From Paraburkholderia podalyriae (GTDB lineage Bacteria > Pseudomonadota > Gammaproteobacteria > Burkholderiales > Burkholderiaceae): 64,000 bases of DNA. A program made the position numbers and the translations under genes. How positions within the stretch are numbered: the stretch's first letter is position 1; each line of letters begins with the position of its first letter. The notes beneath the pieces were generated by a model, which made no database searches, was not told the origin of the DNA, and worked only from the letters and a program-made list of their open reading frames with translations. The stretch covers positions 186,001 through 250,000 of the forward strand of contig NZ_VZQQ01000007.1 of the NCBI RefSeq assembly GCF_014397785.1, written 5' to 3'. Shown piece after piece: positions 55,989 through 64,000 of this stretch.

Positions 55989-57099
55989 TCAATTCGCCGG
56001 AATCGTCACCACCGGCGCCTTGCTGCTCGTATCGGCCTCCGCGAGCGCCATCAGATTCTGCACGACCGTAAACGCGTATTTCGAATCGAAGTCGTTGCGC
56101 TCGACCCAATACACCGACGGTCCATACGCGATCGACACATAAGCATCGGCCGGCGCGGCCTGGCCCGAGTGCACGATGATCGTCGGCCGCGTTTCCCCGC
56201 CGATCAACCCGACGGTCGGCTTCGTCGAACCATCGCTGATGCGCTCCCGCGGCACCTGCACCTGCGCGCCGAGATCGCTGAGGATGCCGAGCACCGAGCG
56301 CGTCACCATCGGAATGCGCTCGCCGTTCTGAGAACTCGACGACGGCCCGTACACGATTTCATAGCTGCGCGTCTTGGCCGACAGATGCAGCAGCTTGCGC
56401 ACGCGCGCGACATCGGCCGCCGTGCCCGGCGAGCCGCCGCTCGTCGTCGCGCCGATCGACAGGAACACCGCCAATGCGGGGGTCTGGCCGCCTTTCAGAT
56501 CGGCCTTCGTCTCGAGTTGACGCGTCTCGACGTTCAGTTCGCCGGCCGGCCATTTGCAGACGACGCAACGCCTGCAGCAATTCGAAGAAGCCCGGCGCGC
56601 CCGCGCTGTTGTCGCCGCCGAGTACATTGCCGTTCTGCAGACCGCCGATCGATTGCGCGGTGATGCGCAACAGCAGATCGATCGGCACGCCGCCCTCGGC
56701 GAGCGGCAGCACGAGCGCCGGCGCGAGCGGCCGGATGTACGCGGAGGCGAACGCTTCGCCAGTGGTTGGCGTGAAAGTGAAGGTCGGCCGATTCGAGTAC
56801 GACACGCTGCCAGTCGCCTGCGCGTAGTTCGGCATGCTGCCCGAGCCGGCGTTGACTGTCGCGCCGCCGGTGGTGTCGAACGTGTAGGCGGCGATGATGC
56901 TGCTGACGCTCAGGAAGGCCGGCGCATCGCCGTAGCGCAGACCGATCACGGCGGCGAGGATCGCACGCTTCTTCGCGTCGCCGAGCGCGCGCGCATAGTC
57001 GACCTGATCGGCCTTCAGACGCGAGGGGCCGATATGCACACAAGCGGACATCAGGCAGGCCGCGCACAACGAGGTGGCGAAGGAAGCGGTTCTGCGCAT
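55989..57099 (-). pseudogene. Frameshifted lipoprotein gene of unknown function
   Basis: The first part (57099 to about 56545) starts MRRTASFATSLCAACLMSAC with a lipobox LMSAC, and runs through a low-complexity serine/glycine region to FFELLQALRRLQMAG. The second part continues in another frame with ELNVETRQLETKADLKGG and goes on to VTIPAN at 55989. At the junction the sequence reads ggccggccggcgaa where ggccggcgaa would keep the frame, so a four-base duplication is the lesion. Intact, it would be an outer-membrane or periplasmic lipoprotein of about 368 residues. Confidence 0.8.
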
Positions 57100-57441
57100 G
57101 GGCGGGCGCGAGCGGAGGCAATCCGCTGAATAGTGGAATCTGCGCTCGGCGGTAGCAGAAGCCATTCCCGCGCAGGCGGCGAGCCGCACCCGGGGCCGCT
57201 TGGTTGTCGGTCCGACGCATGGCCCAGCAGCGCTGTGGCGCGCGTGTCGGCGTGACAGGCCCCTGGCACGCTTTACCGTCGCTTTGCAAGAATTGCAGAA
57301 ATCCGCGCGGAGCAGATGCGGGGCTATCAGGCTTTTGCGTCGATGCCGTCTGGCGCGTTGTCCTCGCCGCGTCGCAGCGCGCGACCCGCTGCGCGCGCTT
57401 CGAGCGGCCGGCCCGCCGCGCCTCGTCGAACCGCTACCGCG
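57100..57441. other. Intergenic stretch between lipoprotein remnant and ThDP enzyme gene
   Basis: About 340 GC-rich bases lie between two leftward genes. I see no gene with a credible start, no terminator with a T-run and no repeat. The promoter of the lipoprotein gene should lie in the left part. Confidence 0.4.
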
Positions 57442-59277
57442 TCATTTGTCCCGATGCCCCGGCAGCACGGCACCGAGCACCTGCTTCGCCGTTTCGACGA
57501 CCACGTTGCCCTCATCGGGATCGCCCTTGAGCAAGGTTTCGGTGAACGCCTTTGCCTGCGCGAGCGTGACGTGCGGCGGCAGCGGCGGCACGTTCGGATC
57601 GGCCTTCACCTCGATCACGACCGGGCGATTCGACGCGAGCGCGTCGTCCCAGGCGGTGGCCATCTGATCGGGATTGTCGACATAGATGCCCTTCAGACCG
57701 ATCAGCTCCGCGAAGCGGTGATACGGCACGGACGGAATGTTCTGCGAGGCCTCGAACTTCGGATCGCCTTCCATCACACGCTGCTCCCACGTCACCTGAT
57801 TCAGGTCGCCGTTGTTGAGCACCATGCAGATCCAGCGCGGATCGCTCCAGCCTTGCCAGTACTTCGCGACCGTGATCAGCTCGGCCATGTTGTTCATCTG
57901 CATCGCGCCGTCGCCGACGAGCGCGATCACGGGCCGCTCGGGATGCGCGAACTTCGCGGCGATCGCATACGGCACGGCCGCGCCCATCGATGCGAGCCCG
58001 CCCGACAGCGAGCACATCATGCCGCGCTGCACCTGCAGATCGCGCGCGTACCAGTTCGCGACCGAGCCCGAATCGCTGGTGACGATCGCGTTCGATGGAA
58101 TGCGCTTCGACAGCTCCCATACCGACAGCTGCGGATTGAGACCGTCCTTCGCGGGTTCGTGCGCGCGCTTCTCGAGCGTCTTCCACCAGTCGGCGACCCA
58201 GCCTTCGATGCGCTCGCGCCACAGACGATCCTTCTTGTCATCGAGCAGCGGCAGCAGCGCGCGCAGCGTCTCGGCGCTATCGCCGACGAGGTTCACTTCC
58301 ATCGGATAACGCAGGCTCAGCATGTCGGCCTTGATGTCGATCTGCACGCCGCGCGCGTCGCCTTCCTTCGGCAGAAACTCCGAGTACGGGAAGCCCGAGC
58401 CGATCATCAGCAAGGTGTCGCAATGGGTCATCATGTCGTAGCTCGGTTTCGTGCCGAGCAGGCCGATCGAGCCGGTCACCCACGGCAGATCGTCGGGCAG
58501 CGCGGCCTTCCCAAGCAACGCCTTCGCGACGCCGGCGCCAAGTTTCTCGGCGACGGCGATGACTTCGTCGGTCGCGTTCAGCGCGCCCGCGCCGACCAGG
58601 ATCGCGACCTTGCGGCCCGCGTTCAGCACGTCGGCGGCCTGGCGCAACTGCGCGTCGCTCGGCACCACGCGCGGGCGCGCGTAACCGATGCCCGAATGCA
58701 GGGTGCCGTGCTTGCGCCCCGGCGGCTCGTACGGAATGTCCTGCAGGTCGTTCGGCAGTATCAGCGCGGTGACCGCGCGCTCGGCGAGCGCGATACGCAC
58801 CGCGCGATCGACCAGATGACGCACCTGCGCGGGCATCGTCGCAAATCCGACGAACGAGCCGGCGACGTCCTTGAACATCGCCGGCAGATCGAGCTCCTGC
58901 TGATAGTGCCCGCCGATTGCCGCGCGCGCCTGCTGACCGCTAATCGCCAGCACCGGCATGTGATCCATGCGCGCGTCGTAGAGGCCCGTCAGCAGATGCG
59001 AAGCGCCGGGCCCCGAGGTGGCGATGCATACGCCCAACTCGCCGGTGAACTTCGCATGCGCGGAGGCCATGAACGCGGCCATTTCTTCGTGACGGACCTG
59101 GATGAATTCGATCGGGCCCGGCTGATCCGTGCCTTTATCGCGTTTTCTCGCTTCGGCTTGTGCGCGGTTCAACGCGCCGAACACGCCGTTGATGCCGTCC
59201 CCCGGATAGCCGTAGATTCGCCGCACACCCCATGCGTGCAGCCGCCCGATGATGAAATCGCCGACGGTTTCAGCCAT
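57442..59277 (-). CDS. Thiamine-diphosphate enzyme, PoxB-like (pyruvate:quinone oxidoreductase or acetolactate synthase type)
   Basis: This 611-residue protein has the three-domain layout of pyruvate-oxidase relatives. The pyrimidine domain has YGYPGDGINGVFGAL and the catalytic glutamate in VRHEEMAAFMA, a central FAD-type domain follows, and the diphosphate domain has LVGDGAMQMNN with the later MVLNNGDLNQVTWEQ. It most likely decarboxylates pyruvate or another 2-oxo acid. Without a structure the electron acceptor and substrate cannot be fixed. GAGGAG lies before the ATG at 59277. The BrkB-like gene lies 96 bases upstream on the same strand. Confidence 0.87.
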   Translation of the reverse strand: MAETVGDFIIGRLHAWGVRRIYGYPGDGINGVFGALNRAQAEARKRDKGTDQPGPIEFIQVRHEEMAAFMASAHAKFTGELGVCIATSGPGASHLLTGLYDARMDHMPVLAISGQQARAAIGGHYQQELDLPAMFKDVAGSFVGFATMPAQVRHLVDRAVRIALAERAVTALILPNDLQDIPYEPPGRKHGTLHSGIGYARPRVVPSDAQLRQAADVLNAGRKVAILVGAGALNATDEVIAVAEKLGAGVAKALLGKAALPDDLPWVTGSIGLLGTKPSYDMMTHCDTLLMIGSGFPYSEFLPKEGDARGVQIDIKADMLSLRYPMEVNLVGDSAETLRALLPLLDDKKDRLWRERIEGWVADWWKTLEKRAHEPAKDGLNPQLSVWELSKRIPSNAIVTSDSGSVANWYARDLQVQRGMMCSLSGGLASMGAAVPYAIAAKFAHPERPVIALVGDGAMQMNNMAELITVAKYWQGWSDPRWICMVLNNGDLNQVTWEQRVMEGDPKFEASQNIPSVPYHRFAELIGLKGIYVDNPDQMATAWDDALASNRPVVIEVKADPNVPPLPPHVTLAQAKAFTETLLKGDPDEGNVVVETAKQVLGAVLPGHRDK

Positions 59278-59373
59278 GATCCTCGCTCCTCGATAGCCAG
59301 TCGATGCCGCCCTGCGAAACGGGCGGCCGTCGTCGGTATCGGCGAGCAAGGGTCGTTCCTTTTGAGTGGCTTG

Positions 59374-60276
59374 CTACCCGGTCTTGATCCTCGGCTGCGG
59401 CGCGTCGAGCGGTTCGTGCCCGAAGCGCTCGTATTGCGATATCACCTGCGCGCCGAACAGCAGCAGTGTCGCGAGCCATTCGAAGCTGAGCAGGATCACG
59501 ATCGCCATCGTCAGCGAGCCATAGACGACGCTGACCTGCGACAGCGTGGCGAAATACCAGACCAGCACGTGCCGCGTGATCTCCCACAGCACGCCGGCCA
59601 CCACGCCACCGATCAGCGCGTGTTTGAGCGACGGACGTCCCACCGGCATCACCAGATACACCGAGGTCAGCACGAAGATTTCGCCGGCGAGCCCGAACAG
59701 ATACAGCATCACTCGCGAGAAGCCCTGCAACGACACGTGGAGACTAAACAGTCTGAGTCCTTCTGCGCCGATCGTGTCGAGCGCGCTCGACACGAACGTG
59801 ACGATCAGCAGTCCCACGCCAAGAAACAGGATGTAGCAGTACGGCAGCAGCGCCGAGATCAGGAAGTGGCGCCGCTTCACGACGACCCGATGCACGAAGA
59901 TCAGCGACATCGCGTTTTCGAGCACGGTGAACGCGAGCGAGCTGAAGAAGATCATCGTCAGCAGCAGCACCCAGCCGATCACCGCGCGATGCAGCAGGAA
60001 GTTCGACAGCTCACGCACGAGCGCGGCCGATTGTCCGGGCACGAGCCAGCGCAGCAGATGCGCAAGCGCGTCGAGCACCAGCTGCTGCGGCACCACGCGC
60101 GACAACACGATGACGATCAGGATCAGCAGCGGCACGATAGACAGCAACGCGTAGTACGCAACCGCGCCCGCTAGCAGCAGCCCCTGGTTCGCGCGAAACG
60201 CCTTCAGCGTTTGCAGCAGGAAGCGCCAGGGATGTCTGGCGATATGCAGCGCTTGCTGGTCGAGCAGGATCGGCAT
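59374..60276 (-). CDS. YihY/BrkB family inner membrane protein
   Basis: This 300-residue protein has six hydrophobic segments. LLAGAVAYYALLSIVPLLIL near residue 35 and the later ALIGGVVAGVLWEITRH with FATLSQVSVVYGSLTMAIV are the hallmarks of the YihY/UPF0761 family. The exact function is unknown; the older ribonuclease BN name for this family is wrong. It diverges from the exonuclease gene at 60436. Confidence 0.92.
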   Translation of the reverse strand: MPILLDQQALHIARHPWRFLLQTLKAFRANQGLLLAGAVAYYALLSIVPLLILIVIVLSRVVPQQLVLDALAHLLRWLVPGQSAALVRELSNFLLHRAVIGWVLLLTMIFFSSLAFTVLENAMSLIFVHRVVVKRRHFLISALLPYCYILFLGVGLLIVTFVSSALDTIGAEGLRLFSLHVSLQGFSRVMLYLFGLAGEIFVLTSVYLVMPVGRPSLKHALIGGVVAGVLWEITRHVLVWYFATLSQVSVVYGSLTMAIVILLSFEWLATLLLFGAQVISQYERFGHEPLDAPQPRIKTG

Positions 60277-60435
60277 GGGACCTCGCGGTGCGCGCCGGGC
60301 ACTGCCGGATGGCAGCCGCTCTCGACACGCCTGTGTGCTTTATATACCGTAAGCAGAAACGGGGCCATCAATGGCGCGGCATATAGTTTGCGTGGCCGCG
60401 TTCGGAAGATCGCATTCCATTCCCGAGGACAGCCA

Positions 60436-61518
60436 ATGGATCAGCCGCTGCGTCAGACCAACACCGCGCCGCAAGCCGACGATCTGGTGGTCGCGCGACC
60501 GGAGGGACTGTATTGCCCGGCTGGCGATTTTTACATCGATCCGTGGCGGCCGGTCGAACGCGCGGTGATCACGCACGCGCATTCCGATCATGCGCGCTCC
60601 GGTCATCAGCGCTATCTGGCCACGCGCGCGGGCGCGACCGTGCTGCTATCGCGCCTGCCCGGCATCGCGCTGCACACGCTCGACTATGGCGAGCCGTTGA
60701 CGATCGGCGCGGCGCGCGTGTCGCTGCATCCGGCCGGGCACGTGCTCGGCTCGGCACAGGTGCGCATCGAACACGCGGGCCGTGTGTGGGTCGCATCGGG
60801 CGACTACAAGCTCGAAGCCGATCCGACCTGCGCCGCGTTCGAACCGGTGCGCTGCGATACTTTCATCACCGAATCGACGTTCGGTCTGCCGATCTATCGC
60901 TGGGACGCGCCGCAAACCGTGTTCGATTCGATCGATTCATGGTGGCGTCGCAACGCCTCCGAAGGCCGCGCGTCGGTGCTGTTCTGCTATTCGTTCGGCA
61001 AGGCGCAACGCGTGCTCGCGAGCGTCGATGCGGCGATCGGGCCGATCTTCTGCCATGGCGCGGTCGAGCCGCTCAATCGCGCGTATCGCGACGCGGGCGT
61101 GCGTCTGCCGCCGCTCGGTCTCGTCAGCGAAATAGCCGCGAAACAGAAGGCGCTATTCAAACAGGCGCTGATCGTCGCGCCGCCGTCCGCGCAAAACAGC
61201 GCGTGGCTGAAGCGCTTCGGCGATTACAGCGATGCGTTCGCGTCGGGCTGGATGCGCCTGCGCGGCACGCGTCGCCGGCGCGGCGTCGATCGCGGCTTCG
61301 TGCTGTCCGATCACGCGGACTGGCCGGGTTTGCAAACGGCCATACGCGAGAGCGGCGCCACGCGCGTGATCGTCACGCATGGCTCGATCGAACCTATGGT
61401 GCGCTGGCTCAACGAACAGGGCCTGCAGGCCAGCGCATTCGACACGCAATACGGCGACGATACCGTCGAGGCCGATGCGGCGGGCGCCGACGAAGCGCCG
61501 GCGACGAGCCAATCGTGA
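60436..61518 (+). CDS. Ligase-associated DNA exonuclease (metallo-beta-lactamase/beta-CASP fold)
   Basis: This 360-residue protein has a metallo-beta-lactamase core with HAHSDH (47-52), the GHVLGSAQ loop with its histidine, SGDYK, and a late VLSDHADW of the beta-CASP part. It belongs to the family of exonucleases found next to bacterial ATP-dependent DNA ligases and helicases, thought to trim DNA ends in repair. GAGG lies eight bases before the ATG. The ligase gene starts ten bases after its stop codon. Confidence 0.92.
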   Translation: MDQPLRQTNTAPQADDLVVARPEGLYCPAGDFYIDPWRPVERAVITHAHSDHARSGHQRYLATRAGATVLLSRLPGIALHTLDYGEPLTIGAARVSLHPAGHVLGSAQVRIEHAGRVWVASGDYKLEADPTCAAFEPVRCDTFITESTFGLPIYRWDAPQTVFDSIDSWWRRNASEGRASVLFCYSFGKAQRVLASVDAAIGPIFCHGAVEPLNRAYRDAGVRLPPLGLVSEIAAKQKALFKQALIVAPPSAQNSAWLKRFGDYSDAFASGWMRLRGTRRRRGVDRGFVLSDHADWPGLQTAIRESGATRVIVTHGSIEPMVRWLNEQGLQASAFDTQYGDDTVEADAAGADEAPATSQS

Positions 61519-61528
61519 CGGGCATCGT

Positions 61529-63202
61529 ATGAAACGCTTCGCGGCCCTCTACACCGCGCTCGATGCCACCACGTCGACGCACGACAAGCTCGCGGCACTG
61601 ACCAGTTATTTCTCGGTGGCCGAGCCCGCGGACGCCGCATGGGCGTCGTACTTCCTCGCGGGCGGCAAGCCGCGGCAACTGGTGCCGACGCGATTGCTGA
61701 CCGAACTCGCGCGCGAGCGCGCCGGCTTGCCCGAGTGGCTATTCGCGGAGTCGTATCACGCGGTGGGCGATCTGGCCGAGACCATCGCGCATATCCTGCC
61801 GCCCGCGCAGCGCAGCTCGGAGCTTGGCCTCACGCAATGGATCGAGCAGCGCATGCTGCCATTGCGCGGCCTGCCGCCCGACGAATTGCGCACACGTCTG
61901 CTCAGTTACTGGGACGAACTGGACTGGGGCGGCCGTTTCCTGCTGACCAAGCTGATCGGCGGCGGCTTTCGGGTCGGCGTCGCGCGGCAACTGGTGGTGC
62001 GCGCGCTGGCGGAAGTGGCCGGCGTCGATCACAAGCGGATCGCGCAACGGATGGTCGGCTGGACCGATTCGCGACAGAAGCCCGACGCGGCTCGTTATCT
62101 GCGTCTGATCGCGCCGCAGGCCGACGACGATACGCAAGCGCACGCGCTCGAATACGACAGCGACCTCGGCCTGCCGTATCCGTTCTTTCTCGCCCATCCA
62201 TTGCAGAGCGATCCGGCGACACTTGGCGATCCGTCGCACTGGCTGATCGAATGGAAGTGGGACGGCATTCGCGCGCAACTCGTCAAACGCGGCGGCCGCG
62301 TATGGTTGTGGTCGCGCGGCGAGGATCTGATTACCGATCGATTCCCCGAAGTCGCGGCATTGGGCGAGTCCTTACCCGAGGGCTACGTGATCGATGGCGA
62401 GATTCTCGCGTGGGAGCCCGGCGCGGCCGCGCCGTTGCCGTTCGCGCGGCTGCAACCGCGCATCGCGCGCAAGACGCTGACGCGCAAGATACTCGCGGAT
62501 TCGCCGGCCGCGCTGCTCGCGTACGACCTGCTCGAAGCGAACGGACAGGACCTGCGCATGAGCCCGCTCGCTGAACGGCGCGAACAGCTCGATGCGCTGG
62601 CCACCTCCGTCGATAGCACGCTCGCGGGTGGTCTGCTGCGCGTATCGCCGCTCGTCCCTGGTGCGGACTGGAGCGCGCTCGCGGCATTGCGCGACCAGAG
62701 CCGTGCGCGCGGCGTCGAAGGATTGATGCTGAAGGAGCGCGGGTCGATGTATGGCGTGGGCCGCACCAAGGCATCGGGTACGTGGTGGAAATGGAAGATC
62801 GAGCCGTATGCGGTAGATGCCGTACTTGTATACGCGCAGCGCGGTCATGGCCGTCGCGCGAGTCTTTACACCGACTACACGTTCGCCGTGTGGGACGAAG
62901 CCGACGGCGTGCGCACGCTGGTGCCGTTCGCGAAGGCCTATTCAGGGCTCACCGACGAAGAGATGCGTCGGGTCGATGCGATCGTGCGCAAGACCACCGT
63001 CGATAAATTTGGCCCCGTGCGCAGCGTGACGCCGACCCTCGTGTTCGAGATCGGTTTCGAAGGAATACAGGCCAGCTCGCGCCACAAGTCTGGCGTGGCC
63101 GTGCGCTTTCCGCGCATGCTGCGCTGGCGTACGGACAAACATATCGACGACGCCGATACGCTCGCGATGCTGAAGGGCTTCATCGATGATCGTGCGGGAT
63201 AA
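61529..63202 (+). CDS. ATP-dependent DNA ligase (repair type)
   Basis: This 557-residue ligase has an N-terminal DNA-binding domain (about 1-210), an adenylation domain with motif I EWKWDGIRAQ (Lys243 takes the AMP), motif III near VIDGEILAW and motif IV in GVEGLMLKE, and an OB-fold domain at the C-terminus (with FEIGFEGIQASSRHKSG). It matches the family of ATP-dependent ligases linked to cross-link damage tolerance, partnered with the exonuclease upstream. A DEAD/Lhr-type helicase usually forms the third member and is not in this window. Confidence 0.94.
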   Translation: MKRFAALYTALDATTSTHDKLAALTSYFSVAEPADAAWASYFLAGGKPRQLVPTRLLTELARERAGLPEWLFAESYHAVGDLAETIAHILPPAQRSSELGLTQWIEQRMLPLRGLPPDELRTRLLSYWDELDWGGRFLLTKLIGGGFRVGVARQLVVRALAEVAGVDHKRIAQRMVGWTDSRQKPDAARYLRLIAPQADDDTQAHALEYDSDLGLPYPFFLAHPLQSDPATLGDPSHWLIEWKWDGIRAQLVKRGGRVWLWSRGEDLITDRFPEVAALGESLPEGYVIDGEILAWEPGAAAPLPFARLQPRIARKTLTRKILADSPAALLAYDLLEANGQDLRMSPLAERREQLDALATSVDSTLAGGLLRVSPLVPGADWSALAALRDQSRARGVEGLMLKERGSMYGVGRTKASGTWWKWKIEPYAVDAVLVYAQRGHGRRASLYTDYTFAVWDEADGVRTLVPFAKAYSGLTDEEMRRVDAIVRKTTVDKFGPVRSVTPTLVFEIGFEGIQASSRHKSGVAVRFPRMLRWRTDKHIDDADTLAMLKGFIDDRAG

Positions 63203-63647
63203 CCCGCAGAGCACAAACCCCTAACATGTCGCGCATTTTTTATCGGGCTTCGTCGCTTATCCTTTGGGTATGACCGCGTGATCGATCCGCGCCATCAAGA
63301 GCGCTAGCGGCATGCATTGCGTCATCCCCTCAATCCGTCGAAATACCAATACCGTGCGACGCCCCTGAGCGAGGCGGCTGCACGAAGACAGAGCGCCAAC
63401 CGATGTTGCGCAAAGCGCGCATCGCAAGCGCCGTCATTCAAACGCCGCGTTCAATGGGCACGCTGAGCCCGCGCATTCCAGCTCGTTGCAACGCTGGAAT
63501 GCGCGACGAAGCGCGTTGGCCGCGGCATTGCGCGGACGAAGCGGGAATCGCGAAAACGGGCCGTAGTCTGGCCGACGCAATGGGATCGAATCTTGCGCGC
63601 GTGGCGCGAGATGCCCTTTAGGGCGAATGGAAAAAGGGCGACAAATA
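63203..63647. other. Intergenic region before the response regulator gene
   Basis: About 440 bases with no supported gene; a 72-codon frame (63403-63621) has no ribosome binding site and no family. The notable content is a perfect 12-bp inverted repeat at 63471-63504, listed separately. Confidence 0.5.
63471..63504. repeat. Perfect 12-bp inverted repeat with 10-base loop
   Basis: gcgcattccagc (63471-63482) is mirrored exactly by gctggaatgcgc (63493-63504) around the loop tcgttgcaac. There is no T-run after it, so it is not a standard terminator. It could be a protein-binding site or a structured RNA leader for the response regulator gene. Confidence 0.85.
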
Positions 63648-64000
63648 ATGACTGTGTTCAACGACAGCGTGGACAGCAGCGACGACGTGCTCGTGTGGCG
63701 GCCGATTCGCTACGCGATGGCGGCGCATCGTCGCGTGCTGGTGGTCGACGATTACCGGGAAGCAGCCGAGGCGCTGCAAATGCTCCTGATGGCCGATGGC
63801 TTCGAATGCCGTGCGCTCGACGATCCGTTTGCCGTATGCGAGACCGCGCGCGAATGGCAGCCGTTCGCGGTGGTGCTGGACATCAAGATGCCGGGACTCG
63901 ACGGGCTCGAACTCGCGCGCCGTCTGCGCGCTCATCCGCAGACTTCCCACATGTTGCTGGTTGCGTGTACCGCGTTTGCGTCGCGTGAAGATCGCGCGCT
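63648..64000 (+). CDS. Response regulator receiver protein (partial, cut by right edge)
   Basis: The visible 117 residues have an N-terminal extension of about 27 residues, then a receiver domain: VLVVDDYREAAE with the acidic pair Asp34/Asp35, VVLDIKMPGLDGLELA with phosphoacceptor Asp78, and VACTAF as the conserved threonine region. The rest, and whether there is an output domain, lie beyond the window. An AGGG sits about eleven bases before the ATG. Confidence 0.85.
   Translation, partial: MTVFNDSVDSSDDVLVWRPIRYAMAAHRRVLVVDDYREAAEALQMLLMADGFECRALDDPFAVCETAREWQPFAVVLDIKMPGLDGLELARRLRAHPQTSHMLLVACTAFASREDRA

Noticed and set aside
57316..60174. A 950-codon rightward frame opposite the PoxB-like and BrkB-like genes
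   Set aside because: Histidine/arginine/glutamine-rich antisense frame with no domain; the minus-strand genes carry full motif sets and good start signals.

Overview
The window is high-GC Gram-negative chromosomal DNA, most likely from the Burkholderiales and probably close to Paraburkholderia. This rests on the gene content (a CobG-type cobalamin cluster with a CbiG-CobJ fusion, a DUF4148-like tail, a proline-rich small protein, a porin remnant with the typical C-terminal strand) and on codon use. No rRNA, tRNA, CRISPR array, transposase or integrase was recognised. The left and right edges both cut genes.

Layout. 0-6.7 kb: the truncated end of a GT-C-like membrane glycosyltransferase, a DUF445 (YjiN-like) protein, and a nuclease/ATPase pair resembling SbcD/SbcC or YhaO/YhaN. 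6.7-15.5 kb: a divergent cobalamin (vitamin B12) cluster, cobG-cobH-cobI-cbiG/cobJ leftward and cobL-cbiD-cobK-cobM rightward. Together these cover every step from precorrin-2 to hydrogenobyrinate, with CbiD standing in for CobF. 15.5-22.6 kb: mixed genes, including a decayed alpha/beta hydrolase, DUF1488, beta-carbonic anhydrase, a truncated Fic gene, a YncE-like beta-propeller, SurE and an epoxide hydrolase. 22.7-26.8 kb: a five-gene unit of two COG4705-type four-repeat membrane proteins flanking a lipoprotein, followed by a QseB/QseC-like two-component pair. 26.9-35 kb: a Tat-exported phosphoesterase with a cupredoxin, a broken aromatic-acid-exporter-like gene, a diguanylate cyclase, a GST, an SSS symporter with its DUF3311 partner, and MarC. 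35-40.5 kb: a porin remnant, several very small genes, a cupin, transketolase, a zinc-ribbon microprotein and a VOC protein.

40.57-48.1 kb is a seven-gene catabolic block bracketed by a perfect 36-bp direct repeat. Leftward it encodes two crotonase-fold enzymes and an ADP-forming acyl-CoA ligase. Rightward it encodes a polar-amino-acid-type ABC importer and a C45-type N-terminal-nucleophile amidohydrolase. The two arms diverge from a 320-bp region with two matching palindromic operators at the predicted start sites. It reads as a system that imports an N-acyl conjugate, hydrolyses the amide, and activates and degrades the released acid. The substrate is unknown. This block and the COG4705 unit are the best candidates for undescribed biology here.

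48-64 kb: a MocR regulator divergent from an NmrA-like reductase, an SDR remnant, a GntP gluconate-type permease, a GntR-MFS-amidohydrolase operon, a frameshifted lipoprotein gene, a PoxB-like ThDP enzyme, a BrkB-family membrane protein, a DNA-end-processing exonuclease/ATP-dependent ligase pair, and the start of a response regulator. Six genes in the window are visibly decayed (hydrolase, Fic, exporter, porin, SDR, lipoprotein).
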